This document shows, piece by piece, positions 15,562-23,433 of a stretch of DNA of 41,009 nt. Below the pieces are notes generated by a model, which did no database searches, had not been told where the DNA came from, and saw nothing but the letters and a program-made list of their open reading frames with translations. The DNA lies in contig DATHVI010000200.1 of NCBI GenBank assembly GCA_035461385.1, forward strand, positions 1-41,009. The letters run 5' to 3'. The first letter of the stretch is position 1. Each line of letters starts with the position of its first letter. The DNA comes from DATHVI01 sp035461385. GTDB taxonomy: Bacteria; Actinomycetota; Thermoleophilia; Solirubrobacterales; 70-9. Both the position numbers and the translations under genes were made by a program.

Positions 15562-16469
15562 TTGCCGACCGCGGCGAGTCGGCGCGCAGCGAGGAGTTCT
15601 TCCGCTCGGCGCAGTTCTACGCCGCCGAGGGCGTCACCCATACCCTCGCGATCGCCGGCCCGGGCTCCTCGGCCCGGGTGCCGATGATCATCCGCGGTAT
15701 CGACGGCTCGAGCCGCACCGACGCGACCTCGCCCTACGGCTACCCCGGCGGCGAGGTCGAGGGCCCCCCGCTCGATCCCGAGGCGGTCGACTGGAGCGCC
15801 ACCGGGCTGGTCAGCGTCTTCGCTCGCGAGCGCCTCGCCGGGAGCGCCTGGCTGGGCGGAGCGCGCGAGCGCTCGACGGTCCTCGTCCACGACCCGGGCC
15901 GTCGGCGGCACCTCCGCCGCCGCCTCGGCGAGCAGATCCGCGCCAACCGGCGCGCCGGCTGGGTGGTCGAGGCCGCGCCGGGCCGCGACGTGACCGACGC
16001 CGACCGCGCCGCGTTCGAGCGCGCCTACGAGGAGACGATGCGCCGCGCCGGGGCGGCGCCCCGCTACTTCTTCCAGAGTCGCTACTTCCGCACCGTGCTG
16101 GGGTTCGAGCGCGCCTGGCTCGTCGTCGCCCGCTCACCCGCCGGAGACGCCGGCGCCGGCGCGATCGCCGCGCTCTCGGACGGCTTCCTGCACTACTTCC
16201 TCGGCGGGACCGCGGACGCCCACCTCGACGCGTCGCCGTTCAAGAACGTCGTCGACGGGATGGTTGCGCTCGCCGGCGAGCTCGACGCGCCGCTCAACCT
16301 CGGCGGCGGGGTCACGCCCGGCGACGGCCTCGAGGGATTCAAGCGCGGCTTCGCCAACGCCGAACGCCGGTTCTCGACCCACGAGGTCGTCTGCGACCCG
16401 GGCGAGTACGAGCGCCTCAGCGCCGGCCGGCCGGCCGGGGAGTTCTTCCCCCGCTACCGCGCCGGCTGA
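15540..16469 (+). CDS. FemAB-like acyltransferase (GNAT fold)
   Basis: A 309-residue protein. The middle and C-terminal parts carry RLGEQIRANRRAGWVVEAA, DRAAFERAYEETMRRAGAAPRYFF, and LNLGGGVTPGDGLEGFKRGF. These are typical of the FemAB/BioF2-like family that transfers amino acids or acyl groups to peptidoglycan precursors or other envelope acceptors. I chose GTG 15540 as the start; it overlaps the GNAT gene by 22 bases and has a GAGG about 10 bases upstream. No better start follows before the conserved region. Its place at the end of the glycan operon suggests it decorates the lipid-linked glycan or the peptidoglycan acceptor. The gene ends directly against the convergent amidase gene. Confidence 0.78.
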   Translation: MAARAELIADRGESARSEEFFRSAQFYAAEGVTHTLAIAGPGSSARVPMIIRGIDGSSRTDATSPYGYPGGEVEGPPLDPEAVDWSATGLVSVFARERLAGSAWLGGARERSTVLVHDPGRRRHLRRRLGEQIRANRRAGWVVEAAPGRDVTDADRAAFERAYEETMRRAGAAPRYFFQSRYFRTVLGFERAWLVVARSPAGDAGAGAIAALSDGFLHYFLGGTADAHLDASPFKNVVDGMVALAGELDAPLNLGGGVTPGDGLEGFKRGFANAERRFSTHEVVCDPGEYERLSAGRPAGEFFPRYRAG

Positions 16470-17645
16470 CTACTGGGTCTTGGCCGGCGTCTCGTTCTCG
16501 GTTCGGATCCGGTTTGCGATCCGCCGGATCCGCTTCACCTGCCGGCGGCCCTCGTTGCCGGGACAGGCGGTCGTGTTCAGCCGTCGGTGCCCGATCACCC
16601 GCTTGACCTGGATCTTCTTCCCCTTCGGCACCCGTGCCAGCGGGCCGCCGGCCGACTCGAGCCAGACCTTGCTGCCGATCGGCTTGCCGTGGCGCAGCTT
16701 CCAGGCGAAGAAGCGCCCGAACGCCCTTCGGGCCAGCTTGCGGATCGGCTCGCTGGTGTGCGTGCCGAGCACCGCCATGCCGGTCGTCTGCCAGTTGAAC
16801 CCTTGCGCCTGGGCGCCGATCACGGGCTTGCCGATCCCGCCGGCGCGGCCGACGTAGATCGTCCCGAAGCGATCGGTGAGCGCGTTGTAGCCGATGTCGT
16901 CCCAGCCGTTGCCGTTGCGGTGAAAGCGGCAGATCCCGAGCACGATCCCCGGCGCCTCGGCCTTGCTGTAGGCGTTCGCGGTCACGGTGTGGTGGACGAC
17001 CGCGGCGCGGACCTTGCCGTAGCTCGCCTTGCGGCGCGGCTTGCAGCCGCCGCTCGAGCGGTTCGCCCCCCACTCGCCGCGCTTGACCATGTCCGGCTTC
17101 GGGACCTCGGCCTCGGCGCTCGGCAGGAGGGTGCCGGCGACCGAGATGAAGGCGCCGTTGATCGTCTTCCGGGCGCCGTTGAGGATCCGGTCCCCGAGGC
17201 TTGTCGTGCCGGAGACGTTGACGTAGTGCAGGCGCCCGCTCGGCCTCCAGCCGCGGGTCCTGAGCTGGAGCTCGTCGGCCTCGCCGAAGTAGACCGGGTT
17301 CCCGTCGCCGGTCTCGACCCAGTCGCTCCACTCGCCCCCGGCGGTGCGCGCGCGAAGCTCGTAGGCGCGGAGCTCGCCGGCGATCCCGGCGAGGTCGAAG
17401 CGCTTCGGCGCCGCGATCACCCCGGAGCGGTGGCTGACCGGGCCCTCGTCGGCGTGAGCGTCAGCGGCCGACCCGGCGGCGCGAAGATTCGCCGTCACCC
17501 CGGCGACCCGCTCGACCGCCGGGACCCGCTGCTCGAAATCCTCGGCCTCGGGCAGGTAGGGGTCGACCGAGAGCGCGGGCGCCGCCGTCCAGCCGGCGAC
17601 GGCGAGCGTCGCGCCCAGCAGCAGGTATCCGAGCCTTCGGCGCAT
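16470..17645 (-). CDS. secreted PGRP-type N-acetylmuramoyl-L-alanine amidase
   Basis: A 391-residue exported protein. It has an N-terminal signal peptide (MRRRLGYLLLGATLAVAGW). An Actinobacteria-type N-terminal region of about 170 residues includes FDLAGIAGELRAYELRART. The C-terminal PGRP/amidase_2 domain follows, with KRGEWGAN, the zinc histidines in AAVVHHTV, ICRFHRNGNGWDDIGYN, and VIGHRRLNTTACPGN, where His and Cys complete the zinc site. Such enzymes cut the bond between MurNAc and the stem peptide. The start is ATG 17645; a GTG at 17660 is in frame. Its end abuts the FemAB-like gene, and it closes the envelope locus. Terminators around it are weak. Confidence 0.92.
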   Translation of the reverse strand: MRRRLGYLLLGATLAVAGWTAAPALSVDPYLPEAEDFEQRVPAVERVAGVTANLRAAGSAADAHADEGPVSHRSGVIAAPKRFDLAGIAGELRAYELRARTAGGEWSDWVETGDGNPVYFGEADELQLRTRGWRPSGRLHYVNVSGTTSLGDRILNGARKTINGAFISVAGTLLPSAEAEVPKPDMVKRGEWGANRSSGGCKPRRKASYGKVRAAVVHHTVTANAYSKAEAPGIVLGICRFHRNGNGWDDIGYNALTDRFGTIYVGRAGGIGKPVIGAQAQGFNWQTTGMAVLGTHTSEPIRKLARRAFGRFFAWKLRHGKPIGSKVWLESAGGPLARVPKGKKIQVKRVIGHRRLNTTACPGNEGRRQVKRIRRIANRIRTENETPAKTQ

Positions 17646-17703
17646 CTGTAACCCCAACACACGTCCTAGCTGAGCGATTCGCTTTCCCGCGCCGGACCGC
17701 TCT

Positions 17704-17727
17704 GGCGTGCACGCGAGCGTGCACGCC
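17704..17727 (-). terminator. strong hairpin downstream of the DUF3105 gene
   Basis: Perfect 11-base arms (GGCGTGCACGC and its complement, at 17704-17714 and 17717-17727) form a stem 17 bases past the DUF3105 stop codon on the minus strand. No T-run follows. It is probably a transcription end or 3' stabiliser, and separates this gene from the amidase gene. Confidence 0.55.
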
Positions 17728-17744
17728 GCAAGGCGCGGCTCAGC

Positions 17745-18536
17745 TCACTGCGGAACGTGGACCGGGACGTTCTCGGGGCCGCGCCCCCGGAGGACGTCGC
17801 GGAAGTTCCGCAGCGCGTCGAGTGTCGCCGCGCCCTCGAACTCGGGGCAGCCGATCAGCTGCTGCCAGGCTGCCGCGGCGACCGCGAACGGGATCTCCGG
17901 GTTCGGGAACATGATCATCCCCGCCGGGTCCTGGTCGAACAGGCCCTTGATCGCGAGCTGATCCTCCTCGGGGAGGTCGGGCGAGTAGTGGATAACGACC
18001 CGCCCGTGCTCCATCGAGTGGATCGCACGCGCAAGCGGCGGTGTCTCGGCATAGGCGCCGTCGGCGAGCGCGCCGCTGCCGGGCTCGGTCGGGACGCCGT
18101 AGTGGTCGCCGGAGGTCGGCGGGTTCGTCTCCCAGCCGGGGTCGTTGCTCTCGTCGGTGAAGTGCTGCGCCCCCTCCTCGGGGAGGTCGAGGCGCAGCCT
18201 GCATCCGGCGGCCTCCGCCGATTCTTCTAGGTCGCCGATGGCGGGCTCGGGGGGCTCGGTCCCCTCGCGGCAGTCGGGATCGAGCCCGCCCGCCGCTCCG
18301 ACGCTGGTGTTGACGAACGCCTCCTCGCAGTCGGCGGCCGCGGCGGTACCGCTGCCGTTGCCGTCGTCGTCGCCGCTCGTGAGCGCGATCGCGAGCCCGG
18401 CGACCACCGCGAGGCCGATCAGCCCTGCGATCGCGTAGCCGAGGATCAGCCGCAGCCGCTGCCCGGCCGACTCGGAGCGCTCGGCCGCCAGTCGTTCCGC
18501 CCGGCGGCGCTCCCTTTCCTCCTTGCGCGAAGCCAT
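17745..18536 (-). CDS. DUF3105 membrane-anchored protein
   Basis: A 263-residue protein. A strongly charged N-terminus (EERERRRAERLAAER) precedes one transmembrane helix at about 32-52. The external DUF3105 domain has HFTDESNDPGWETNPPTSGDHYG, HSMEHGRVVIHYSPDLP and the conserved Cys in LIGCPEF. The function of the family is unknown; the conserved His and Cys hint at metal or redox chemistry. The start is ATG 18536, with TACATT 11 bases upstream and no Shine-Dalgarno, so the mRNA is probably nearly leaderless. It lies 52 bases downstream of the hydrolase gene on the same strand and has its own promoter-like box and a strong terminator hairpin. Confidence 0.85.
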   Translation of the reverse strand: MASRKEERERRRAERLAAERSESAGQRLRLILGYAIAGLIGLAVVAGLAIALTSGDDDGNGSGTAAAADCEEAFVNTSVGAAGGLDPDCREGTEPPEPAIGDLEESAEAAGCRLRLDLPEEGAQHFTDESNDPGWETNPPTSGDHYGVPTEPGSGALADGAYAETPPLARAIHSMEHGRVVIHYSPDLPEEDQLAIKGLFDQDPAGMIMFPNPEIPFAVAAAAWQQLIGCPEFEGAATLDALRNFRDVLRGRGPENVPVHVPQ

Positions 18537-18547
18537 ACGAGCGTAGG

Positions 18548-18553
18548 AATGTA
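18548..18553 (-). promoter_or_regulatory. -10 box (TACATT) of the DUF3105 gene
   Basis: On the minus strand TACATT ends 11 bases before ATG 18536. It lies in the 52-base gap after the hydrolase gene and fits the short-leader promoter pattern of the window. Confidence 0.45.
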
Positions 18554-18588
18554 GCGGAGAGCGTGGTTCGGCCCGGGCGAACGAGACT

Positions 18589-19440
18589 CTACGCGCTCGC
18601 CGCGGGGGCCTCGCGCCCGGGCGCCGCCGGCTCAGGCGCGGCGTAGACCTGGTCGACGAACGCCGCAAGCTCGTCGTCGAGCCTGCCGGGGCTGACTCGC
18701 CACTCGAAGATCGACTCGGCGTTGACGATCCGCGCGTTCGGCATCTCCTCGACGAGCATGTCGGAGTCGGAGAACGGATGCAGGGGATCGGCGGGATGCC
18801 CGATCACGAGCGCCGGGAGCTCGATCCGCTGGCGCTCCTCGCGCGGCGGCGCGGTGCGGCCGAACAGGATCCCCTCGAGCACCGCCTGCGAGGCCTCCGG
18901 GTCGCGGCGGGTCCAGTCGAGGAGGATGTCGACGAGGTAGTGGCTGCGGGGGACCAGGTTCGTGACCGCGGCGACGGCGGCGAGCAGCGGGCGGCCGAAG
19001 CGCAGCGCGACGAGGATCGGGGTGAAGATCAGCGCCGCCCCGAGCAGCGCGTTGTCAAGCACCGGCATCTCGATGAACAGGCCGCGCGCCCGGTCGGGAT
19101 GGCGGCTCGCGAGCTCGAGCCCGACGTTCGCCCCGAGCGAGGTGCCGCCGACCACCGGCCGGTCGAGCTCGAGCTGATCGCAGAGCGCGGCGAGCTGGTC
19201 TGCAAACGAGGGGATGCTGTAGGCGCGCATGTCGGTGGGCATCTCCGACGCGCCGTGCCCGAGCAGGTCGACGGTCATCACCCGCAGGCCGCGCCGAGCC
19301 ATCTCCGGCGCGAGGTGGTCGTACATCCGGCGGTTCATCAGCAGCCCGTGGACCAGCACCAGGGTCCGATCGCCGTCGCCGAACGACTCGTAGGCGAGCT
19401 CGCGATCGTCGACGCGGATCGATCCTTCGACTCCCGCCAT
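18589..19440 (-). CDS. alpha/beta-fold hydrolase without a visible catalytic histidine
   Basis: A 283-residue alpha/beta hydrolase. The oxyanion region is LVLVHGLLMNRRMYDHLAP, followed by VDLLGHGAS. The nucleophile elbow VVGGTSLGANVGLELA places Ser at about residue 101. The acid is probably Asp in VIGHPADPLHPF. The usual final motif with the catalytic His near the C-terminus is replaced by NAESIFEWRVSPGRL, and no His follows the Asp loop apart from the one inside it. The fold is clear; hydrolytic activity is uncertain. It starts 2 bases after the metF stop, so the two are probably cotranscribed. The substrate is unknown. Confidence 0.85.
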   Translation of the reverse strand: MAGVEGSIRVDDRELAYESFGDGDRTLVLVHGLLMNRRMYDHLAPEMARRGLRVMTVDLLGHGASEMPTDMRAYSIPSFADQLAALCDQLELDRPVVGGTSLGANVGLELASRHPDRARGLFIEMPVLDNALLGAALIFTPILVALRFGRPLLAAVAAVTNLVPRSHYLVDILLDWTRRDPEASQAVLEGILFGRTAPPREERQRIELPALVIGHPADPLHPFSDSDMLVEEMPNARIVNAESIFEWRVSPGRLDDELAAFVDQVYAAPEPAAPGREAPAASA

Positions 19441-19442
19441 CG

Positions 19443-20360
19443 CTAGTCGGCCGCCGCCGGCACGAGGCGCTCGCCATCGGCCCGCTCCCAGGGCCGCGAG
19501 GCGCGCAGCGCGCTCAGCACCGCGCGCGTCCCGGGGGCCCGGTTGAGCGCGTAGAAGTGGATCCCGGGGGCGCCGCCGGCGAGCAGCTCGTCGCACTGCT
19601 GTGAGGCGTAGGCGACCCCGAGCAGCCGCTCGGCCTCGGGGTCGCCGCCGAGCGCCGACATCGCGCGGTCGAGGCGCTCGGGGATCGAGGCGTTGCAGAG
19701 CTCGCAGATCCGGGCGACCTGCCCGTAGCTCGCGATCGGGATCACGCCGGGGATGATCGGGACGTCGATGCCCCGCTCCCGGGCGGCGGCGACGAAGTCC
19801 CAGTAGACCTGGTTGTCGAAGAACAGCTGGGTGATCAGGAAGCTCGCCCCGGCGTCGACCTTGGTCTTCAGATAGGCGAGGTCGGCGTCGAGGCTCGCCG
19901 CCTCCGGGTGGACCTCGGGGAAGCAGGCGCCCCCGATCGCGAAGTCGTGGCGCTCGGAGATGAACCCTGTCAGCTCGGCGGCGCTCGAAAGGCCGCCCTC
20001 CGGGGGCGTGAACTCGGTCTCGCCGCGCGGCGGGTCCCCGCGGAGCGCGAGCACGTTCTCGATCCCGATCTCCTCGAACCGCCGCAGGATCTCCTCGAGG
20101 CCCTCGCGCGTCTCGCCGACGCAGCTCAGGTGGGCCATCACCTCGATCCCGTTGTCGCGCTTGATCCGGTCGGCGATCTCGACCGTTCCGTCGCGGGTCG
20201 AGCCGCCGGCGCCGTAGGTCACCGAGACGTAGTCGGGGCCGAGCGGCCGGAGCGCCGCGACGGTCTCGAACAGCTGCTCGACCCCCTCGGGGGTCTTCGG
20301 GGGGAAGAACTCGATCGAGAAGACGGGGCGCTGGTTCGCGAGCAGCTCGTTGATCCGCAC
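19443..20360 (-). CDS. metF: methylenetetrahydrofolate reductase (NAD(P)H)
   Basis: A 305-residue FAD enzyme that reduces 5,10-methylene-THF to 5-methyl-THF for methionine synthesis. It is full length for bacterial MetF. Motifs in order: VFSIEFFPPKTPEG at about 13-26 with the catalytic Glu, VSVTYGAGGSTRDGT (FAD-binding), HLSCVG, NVLALRGDPP, and FLITQLFFDNQVYWDF. GTG 20360 is preceded at 6 bases by TACCAT, so the mRNA probably starts at the GTG itself. It is followed after 2 bases by the alpha/beta hydrolase gene and lies 41 bases after the SDR gene on the same strand. Confidence 0.95.
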   Translation of the reverse strand: MRINELLANQRPVFSIEFFPPKTPEGVEQLFETVAALRPLGPDYVSVTYGAGGSTRDGTVEIADRIKRDNGIEVMAHLSCVGETREGLEEILRRFEEIGIENVLALRGDPPRGETEFTPPEGGLSSAAELTGFISERHDFAIGGACFPEVHPEAASLDADLAYLKTKVDAGASFLITQLFFDNQVYWDFVAAARERGIDVPIIPGVIPIASYGQVARICELCNASIPERLDRAMSALGGDPEAERLLGVAYASQQCDELLAGGAPGIHFYALNRAPGTRAVLSALRASRPWERADGERLVPAAAD

Positions 20361-20366
20361 ACGGGC

Positions 20367-20372
20367 ATGGTA
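20367..20372 (-). promoter_or_regulatory. -10 box (TACCAT) for leaderless metF
   Basis: On the minus strand TACCAT ends 6 bases before GTG 20360. Transcription would start at or next to the start codon. There is no Shine-Dalgarno sequence. Confidence 0.45.
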
Positions 20373-20401
20373 GACCGGCGCCGCGCTGCGGCCGGCAGCG
20401 G

Positions 20402-21142
20402 CTACTCGCGGCGGTGGACGACCGTCGCGCTTGCCTGGGCGGTCGGCTTGACCCCGACGTAGTCGATCGCGACGTGGCCCGGGCGGGTGGCGACGAACGC
20501 GACCACCTCGGCGATGTCCTCGGCGGTCAGCGGCTCGACCCCCCGGTAGACCTCGGCGGCGCGCTCGGCATCGCCGCCGAAGCGGACGAGGGCGAACTCG
20601 GTCTCGACCATCCCCGGGGCGACCTCGCAGATCCTGATCCCGTCGGCGAGGAGCTCGAGCCGCAGCGTCCGGGCGAGGGCGTGGACAGCGTGCTTGGCCG
20701 CGGTGTAGCCGCCGCCGCCCTCGTAGACCTCGCGCCCGGCGACCGAGCCGAGGACGACGATCTGGGGATCGCGGGCCCGCCGCAGCGGCTCGAGCAGCGC
20801 CTTCGTGACCCGGACGACCCCGAGCACGTTGCTCTCGTACATCTCCTGCCAGCGCTCAACCGGCGCCTCGACGACCGGGTCGAGCCCGACCGCGCCGCCG
20901 GCGCTGTGGACGATCACGTCGACCTCGGAGACGGCGGCGGCGAGCGCCGCGACCGAGTCCGGGTCGGTGACGTCGAGCTCGATCGCGGTGCCGCCGACTT
21001 CGCGCGCGAGCTCGCGGCAGCGCTCGACCCGCCGCGCGGCGGCGATCGTGTCGAAACCGGCGGCGGCGAGGGCGCGTACCGTCGCCGCGCCGATCCCACT
21101 CGACGCCCCGGTGACGAGCGCGGTTCGCTCACGGTCGCCCAT
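20402..21142 (-). CDS. short-chain dehydrogenase/reductase
   Basis: A 246-residue classical SDR. It has the NAD(P)-binding TGASSGIG near residue 11, the DVTDPDSV acid loop, HSAGG in place of NNAG, a Ser in VLGSVAG, and the catalytic Tyr-Lys pair in YTAAKHA. This is the YdfG/serine-3-dehydrogenase type by general look, but the substrate cannot be told from sequence. ATG 21142 is preceded by TAGGAT at 8 bases and no Shine-Dalgarno. It shares a divergent promoter region with the CDP-alcohol phosphotransferase gene, and metF follows on the same strand. Confidence 0.88.
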   Translation of the reverse strand: MGDRERTALVTGASSGIGAATVRALAAAGFDTIAAARRVERCRELAREVGGTAIELDVTDPDSVAALAAAVSEVDVIVHSAGGAVGLDPVVEAPVERWQEMYESNVLGVVRVTKALLEPLRRARDPQIVVLGSVAGREVYEGGGGYTAAKHAVHALARTLRLELLADGIRICEVAPGMVETEFALVRFGGDAERAAEVYRGVEPLTAEDIAEVVAFVATRPGHVAIDYVGVKPTAQASATVVHRRE

Positions 21143-21150
21143 CGCGGCGG

Positions 21151-21156
21151 ATCCTA
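21151..21156 (-). promoter_or_regulatory. -10 box (TAGGAT) of the SDR gene
   Basis: On the minus strand TAGGAT ends 8 bases before ATG 21142, which gives a leader of about 2 bases. Confidence 0.45.
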
Positions 21157-21251
21157 GTCGGGCGCCGACGACGTCGGACCGACGCTCGCGGTGCCGCCAC
21201 GGCCGGCGCGCGAACGAGAAACCGCGACCCGCGACGCGGGTATCTACCGGC

Positions 21252-21956
21252 ATGGCGCCCGAAGGCCTCGAGAAGGCGGTCGAGGCCGAGCGGGCGCCGA
21301 GCTTCCTGCTCGCCGTGCCGGAGCGGCGGCTGCTGCGCTGGATCGCCGCGCGCGTCCCGCGGTGGATCGTTCCCGACGACTTCACGGTCCTCGGCGTCGT
21401 CGCCGCGTTCGGCGTCGCCGCGGCCTACCTGCTCTCCGAGCACGGCACCGGCTGGCTGTGGGTCGCGAGCGCGCTGCTCGTCCTCCAGTGGGTCGGCGAC
21501 TCGCTCGACGGAACTCTGGCGCGGGTACGGAAGATCGAGCGCCCGACGTACGGCTACTACCTCGACCACCTCGTCGACGCGATCGCGACAGCGGCGATCG
21601 GAGTCGGGCTCGGGCTGTCGCCCTACATGCTGCTCTCGATCGGCACCCTGATCGCGGTCGCGTACCTGATCCTGTCGATCAACGTCTACCTCGAGAGCTT
21701 CGCCTTCGGCCGGTTCGGGATCGGCTACGGCCTGATCGGGCCGACCGAGGTCCGGGTGATCCTGATCGCCCTCAACACCGCGCTCGCGCTCGGCCTCGGC
21801 CTCGACTTCACGATCGTCGGCCTCGACCTCACGGTGCTCGACCTGATCGGCCTCGGCATCGCGGGGGCGATGATCGCCCTGCTCGCCGGGCGCGTGTGGC
21901 GGAACCTGCGCGAGCTCGCCCGCCGCGAGCCCGCTGCTCCGAGGCGCGCCCGCTAG
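21252..21956 (+). CDS. CDP-alcohol phosphatidyltransferase-family membrane protein
   Basis: A 234-residue protein with about six helices. It has the signature D-x2-D-G-x2-A-R...G-x3-D-x3-D in GDSLDGTLARVRK...YGYYLDHLVD. The spacing between AR and G is 9 residues, one more than the usual 7-8. The family joins a CDP-linked lipid head or inositol phosphate to an alcohol acceptor, using the Asp cluster for two metal ions. ATG 21252 fits the hydrophilic N-terminus; a weak TATCTA box lies just upstream. The product lipid cannot be assigned. It is divergent from the SDR gene and followed by a long gene-free stretch. Confidence 0.85.
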   Translation: MAPEGLEKAVEAERAPSFLLAVPERRLLRWIAARVPRWIVPDDFTVLGVVAAFGVAAAYLLSEHGTGWLWVASALLVLQWVGDSLDGTLARVRKIERPTYGYYLDHLVDAIATAAIGVGLGLSPYMLLSIGTLIAVAYLILSINVYLESFAFGRFGIGYGLIGPTEVRVILIALNTALALGLGLDFTIVGLDLTVLDLIGLGIAGAMIALLAGRVWRNLRELARREPAAPRRAR

Positions 21957-22490
21957 CGCATCGGCACGCGTTTCGCCGCAAACTGCGGGATCGCGAGCGG
22001 CGCGGGGTTGCACGGGCATCGGGCTTGGGCTAGGTTCGCGGAGCGCGATTCGGAGAGAGGAGAGCGTCGCACCAGCCAAGCGGCCGCCCCTCTCGAAGGT
22101 GACTCGCAGAGCTTCGTTCGAGCGCAGGCTACGCTCGAGGCAGGCAAAACGAGTCCCCCGGATCGCGCATCTTCGTCTGCGCGCGAAGCGACCTCGAAGG
22201 CGCGTCGAAGACGATCATCGCCCGGTTCCGCCGCCGTCGTCTCTACCTTGGCGATGCGGCTCGCCGAGCCGCCGGCCCGGGGTCGGCCTGCCAGCCCCGC
22301 CGGCCGCGCGACCGGGGCGCACCTGGGAGCAGGCGTCGCGGGACCACCCCGGACCGAGCCCGCGGCTAGCCCGCCTGGTCCCCTTCTCACCGCCGTCCGC
22401 GACTCGCCGGGCGACCGGCCAGGCAGGCGCCGAAGCTCCGCACGTTGCCCTGAGGTCGCAGCACGCGTACTCGCGGGCGCCGCCGGCTCG
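21957..22490. other. 534-base gene-free stretch, possible structured RNA
   Basis: No convincing protein gene is seen in any frame; open frames here have Arg/Pro-rich shadow composition. A promoter-like pair lies at 22008-22036. Downstream are several short inverted repeats, and two islands that resemble conserved loops of the glycine riboswitch: GAAGGTGAC near 22097 and AGGCAAAACGAG near 22143. The flanking P2 arms of that riboswitch are not recognisable, and no gcv-type gene follows on the plus strand. It may be a small RNA or a decayed leader. The 3' part (about 22260-22490) shows nothing clear. Confidence 0.3.
22008..22036 (+). promoter_or_regulatory. promoter-like TTGCAC-N17-TAGGTT with no gene downstream
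   Basis: TTGCAC at 22008-22013 and TAGGTT at 22031-22036 are exactly 17 bases apart, one of the few places in the window with both elements at ideal spacing. Transcription would start near 22043 and run into the gene-free stretch toward the convergent AraC gene. Confidence 0.45.
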
Positions 22491-23396
22491 CTAGGCGGGC
22501 AGCCCGCCGCCGTCGGGAAGCAGGCTCGCGGCGACGTCACGCGGGCTGATCCCGGCGAACTGGCGGAAGTCCCGGTTCATGTGCGCCTGGTCGAAGTAGC
22601 CGCATTCGGCGGCGATCCGCGCCCCGGTCCATCCGGCGCCGGTTCCGCGTTCGGCGTCCGGGAGCCAGGCGGGCCCGTCGCGGTGTCCGAGCAGGTGCAC
22701 CGCCCGCTGGAACCGGAGGATGCGCGCGAACGCCTTCGGGGAGATGCCGATCTGCTCGCTGAATCGCCGCTGCACGTGCTTGCGCGAGCAGCCGAGCTCG
22801 CGGCAGAGCTCGGCGACCCGCAGGCGCCCGCCCGTCTCGAGCATCCGGCGCCAGGCCCAGGCGACGTCCGGGGTTCCGGCGCGGGCCTCGGCCAGCCGGC
22901 GCTCGAGCACCCGGTCGAGCAGCGCGAACCGCGCCTCCCAGTCGCCGGTGTCGTGCAGCTGATCGGCCAGCCGGTCGCCGTCGCGACCGAGCAGCTCGCC
23001 GAGCTCGACCACCCGGTTGGTGAGCTCGTGCATCGGTACGCCGAGCAACAGGTGGGCGCCGAGTGGCGTCAGGTTGACCTGGACGCCGCTCTGGCTGCCC
23101 GGGGTGGCGACGATGCAGTGCGTCTGGTGGAGCCCGGCGACGAACGAGCGGTGCGCGGTCGGTCTCCCGGGGGCGAGCTCCGGGTAGGTGGTCTCGAGCT
23201 TCGGCCCGAAGCCGATGATCACGATCACCTCGCCGGACGGAAGCTCGCGGCGGCGCTTGAAGCCGACGGTCTCCTCCGCGTAGCCGCAGTACCCGAGGAC
23301 GTGCCGGCGCAGCAGGCCCGCCGCCGGGCGGGAGACCATCTCCCACCACCCGATCGCCGACGAGTGACGTCGTACCTCGGCCCTAGCCGCTGGCAT
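22491..23396 (-). CDS. AraC-family transcriptional regulator
   Basis: A 301-residue regulator. The first 180 residues form a sensor-like region without a recognised ligand motif. The C-terminal double helix-turn-helix has ELCRELGCSRKHVQRRFSEQIGISPKAFARI and IAAECGYFDQAHMNRDFRQFAGISP, the standard AraC/XylS pattern. The start ATG 23396 has TACGCT 6 bases upstream, consistent with a leaderless mRNA. It is divergent from a VOC-family gene with their -10 boxes only 9 bases apart, so it probably controls that gene, its own expression, or both. The effector is unknown. Confidence 0.9.
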   Translation of the reverse strand: MPAARAEVRRHSSAIGWWEMVSRPAAGLLRRHVLGYCGYAEETVGFKRRRELPSGEVIVIIGFGPKLETTYPELAPGRPTAHRSFVAGLHQTHCIVATPGSQSGVQVNLTPLGAHLLLGVPMHELTNRVVELGELLGRDGDRLADQLHDTGDWEARFALLDRVLERRLAEARAGTPDVAWAWRRMLETGGRLRVAELCRELGCSRKHVQRRFSEQIGISPKAFARILRFQRAVHLLGHRDGPAWLPDAERGTGAGWTGARIAAECGYFDQAHMNRDFRQFAGISPRDVAASLLPDGGGLPA

Positions 23397-23402
23397 CGGC
23401 GA

Positions 23403-23408
23403 AGCGTA
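23403..23408 (-). promoter_or_regulatory. -10 box (TACGCT) of the AraC gene
   Basis: On the minus strand TACGCT ends 6 bases before ATG 23396, the exact leaderless distance. It lies 9 bases from the divergent box at 23418. Confidence 0.45.
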
Positions 23409-23417
23409 GGCGAGATG

Positions 23418-23423
23418 TAGCCT
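23418..23423 (+). promoter_or_regulatory. -10 box (TAGCCT) of the VOC gene
   Basis: TAGCCT ends 10 bases before GTG 23434. It is too close to the earlier in-frame GTG at 23425, which supports the later start codon. Confidence 0.4.
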
Positions 23424-23433
23424 GGTGTCGACC

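Noticed and set aside
22040..22170. Glycine riboswitch
   Set aside because: Short loop-like islands match, but the P2 arms next to AGGCAAAA are missing and no glycine-related gene follows, so it is not called as a riboswitch.
22008..23420. 470-codon plus-strand frame over the gene-free stretch and AraC
   Set aside because: Most of it is antisense to the AraC gene; the remaining part has no recognisable domain and begins inside a promoter.
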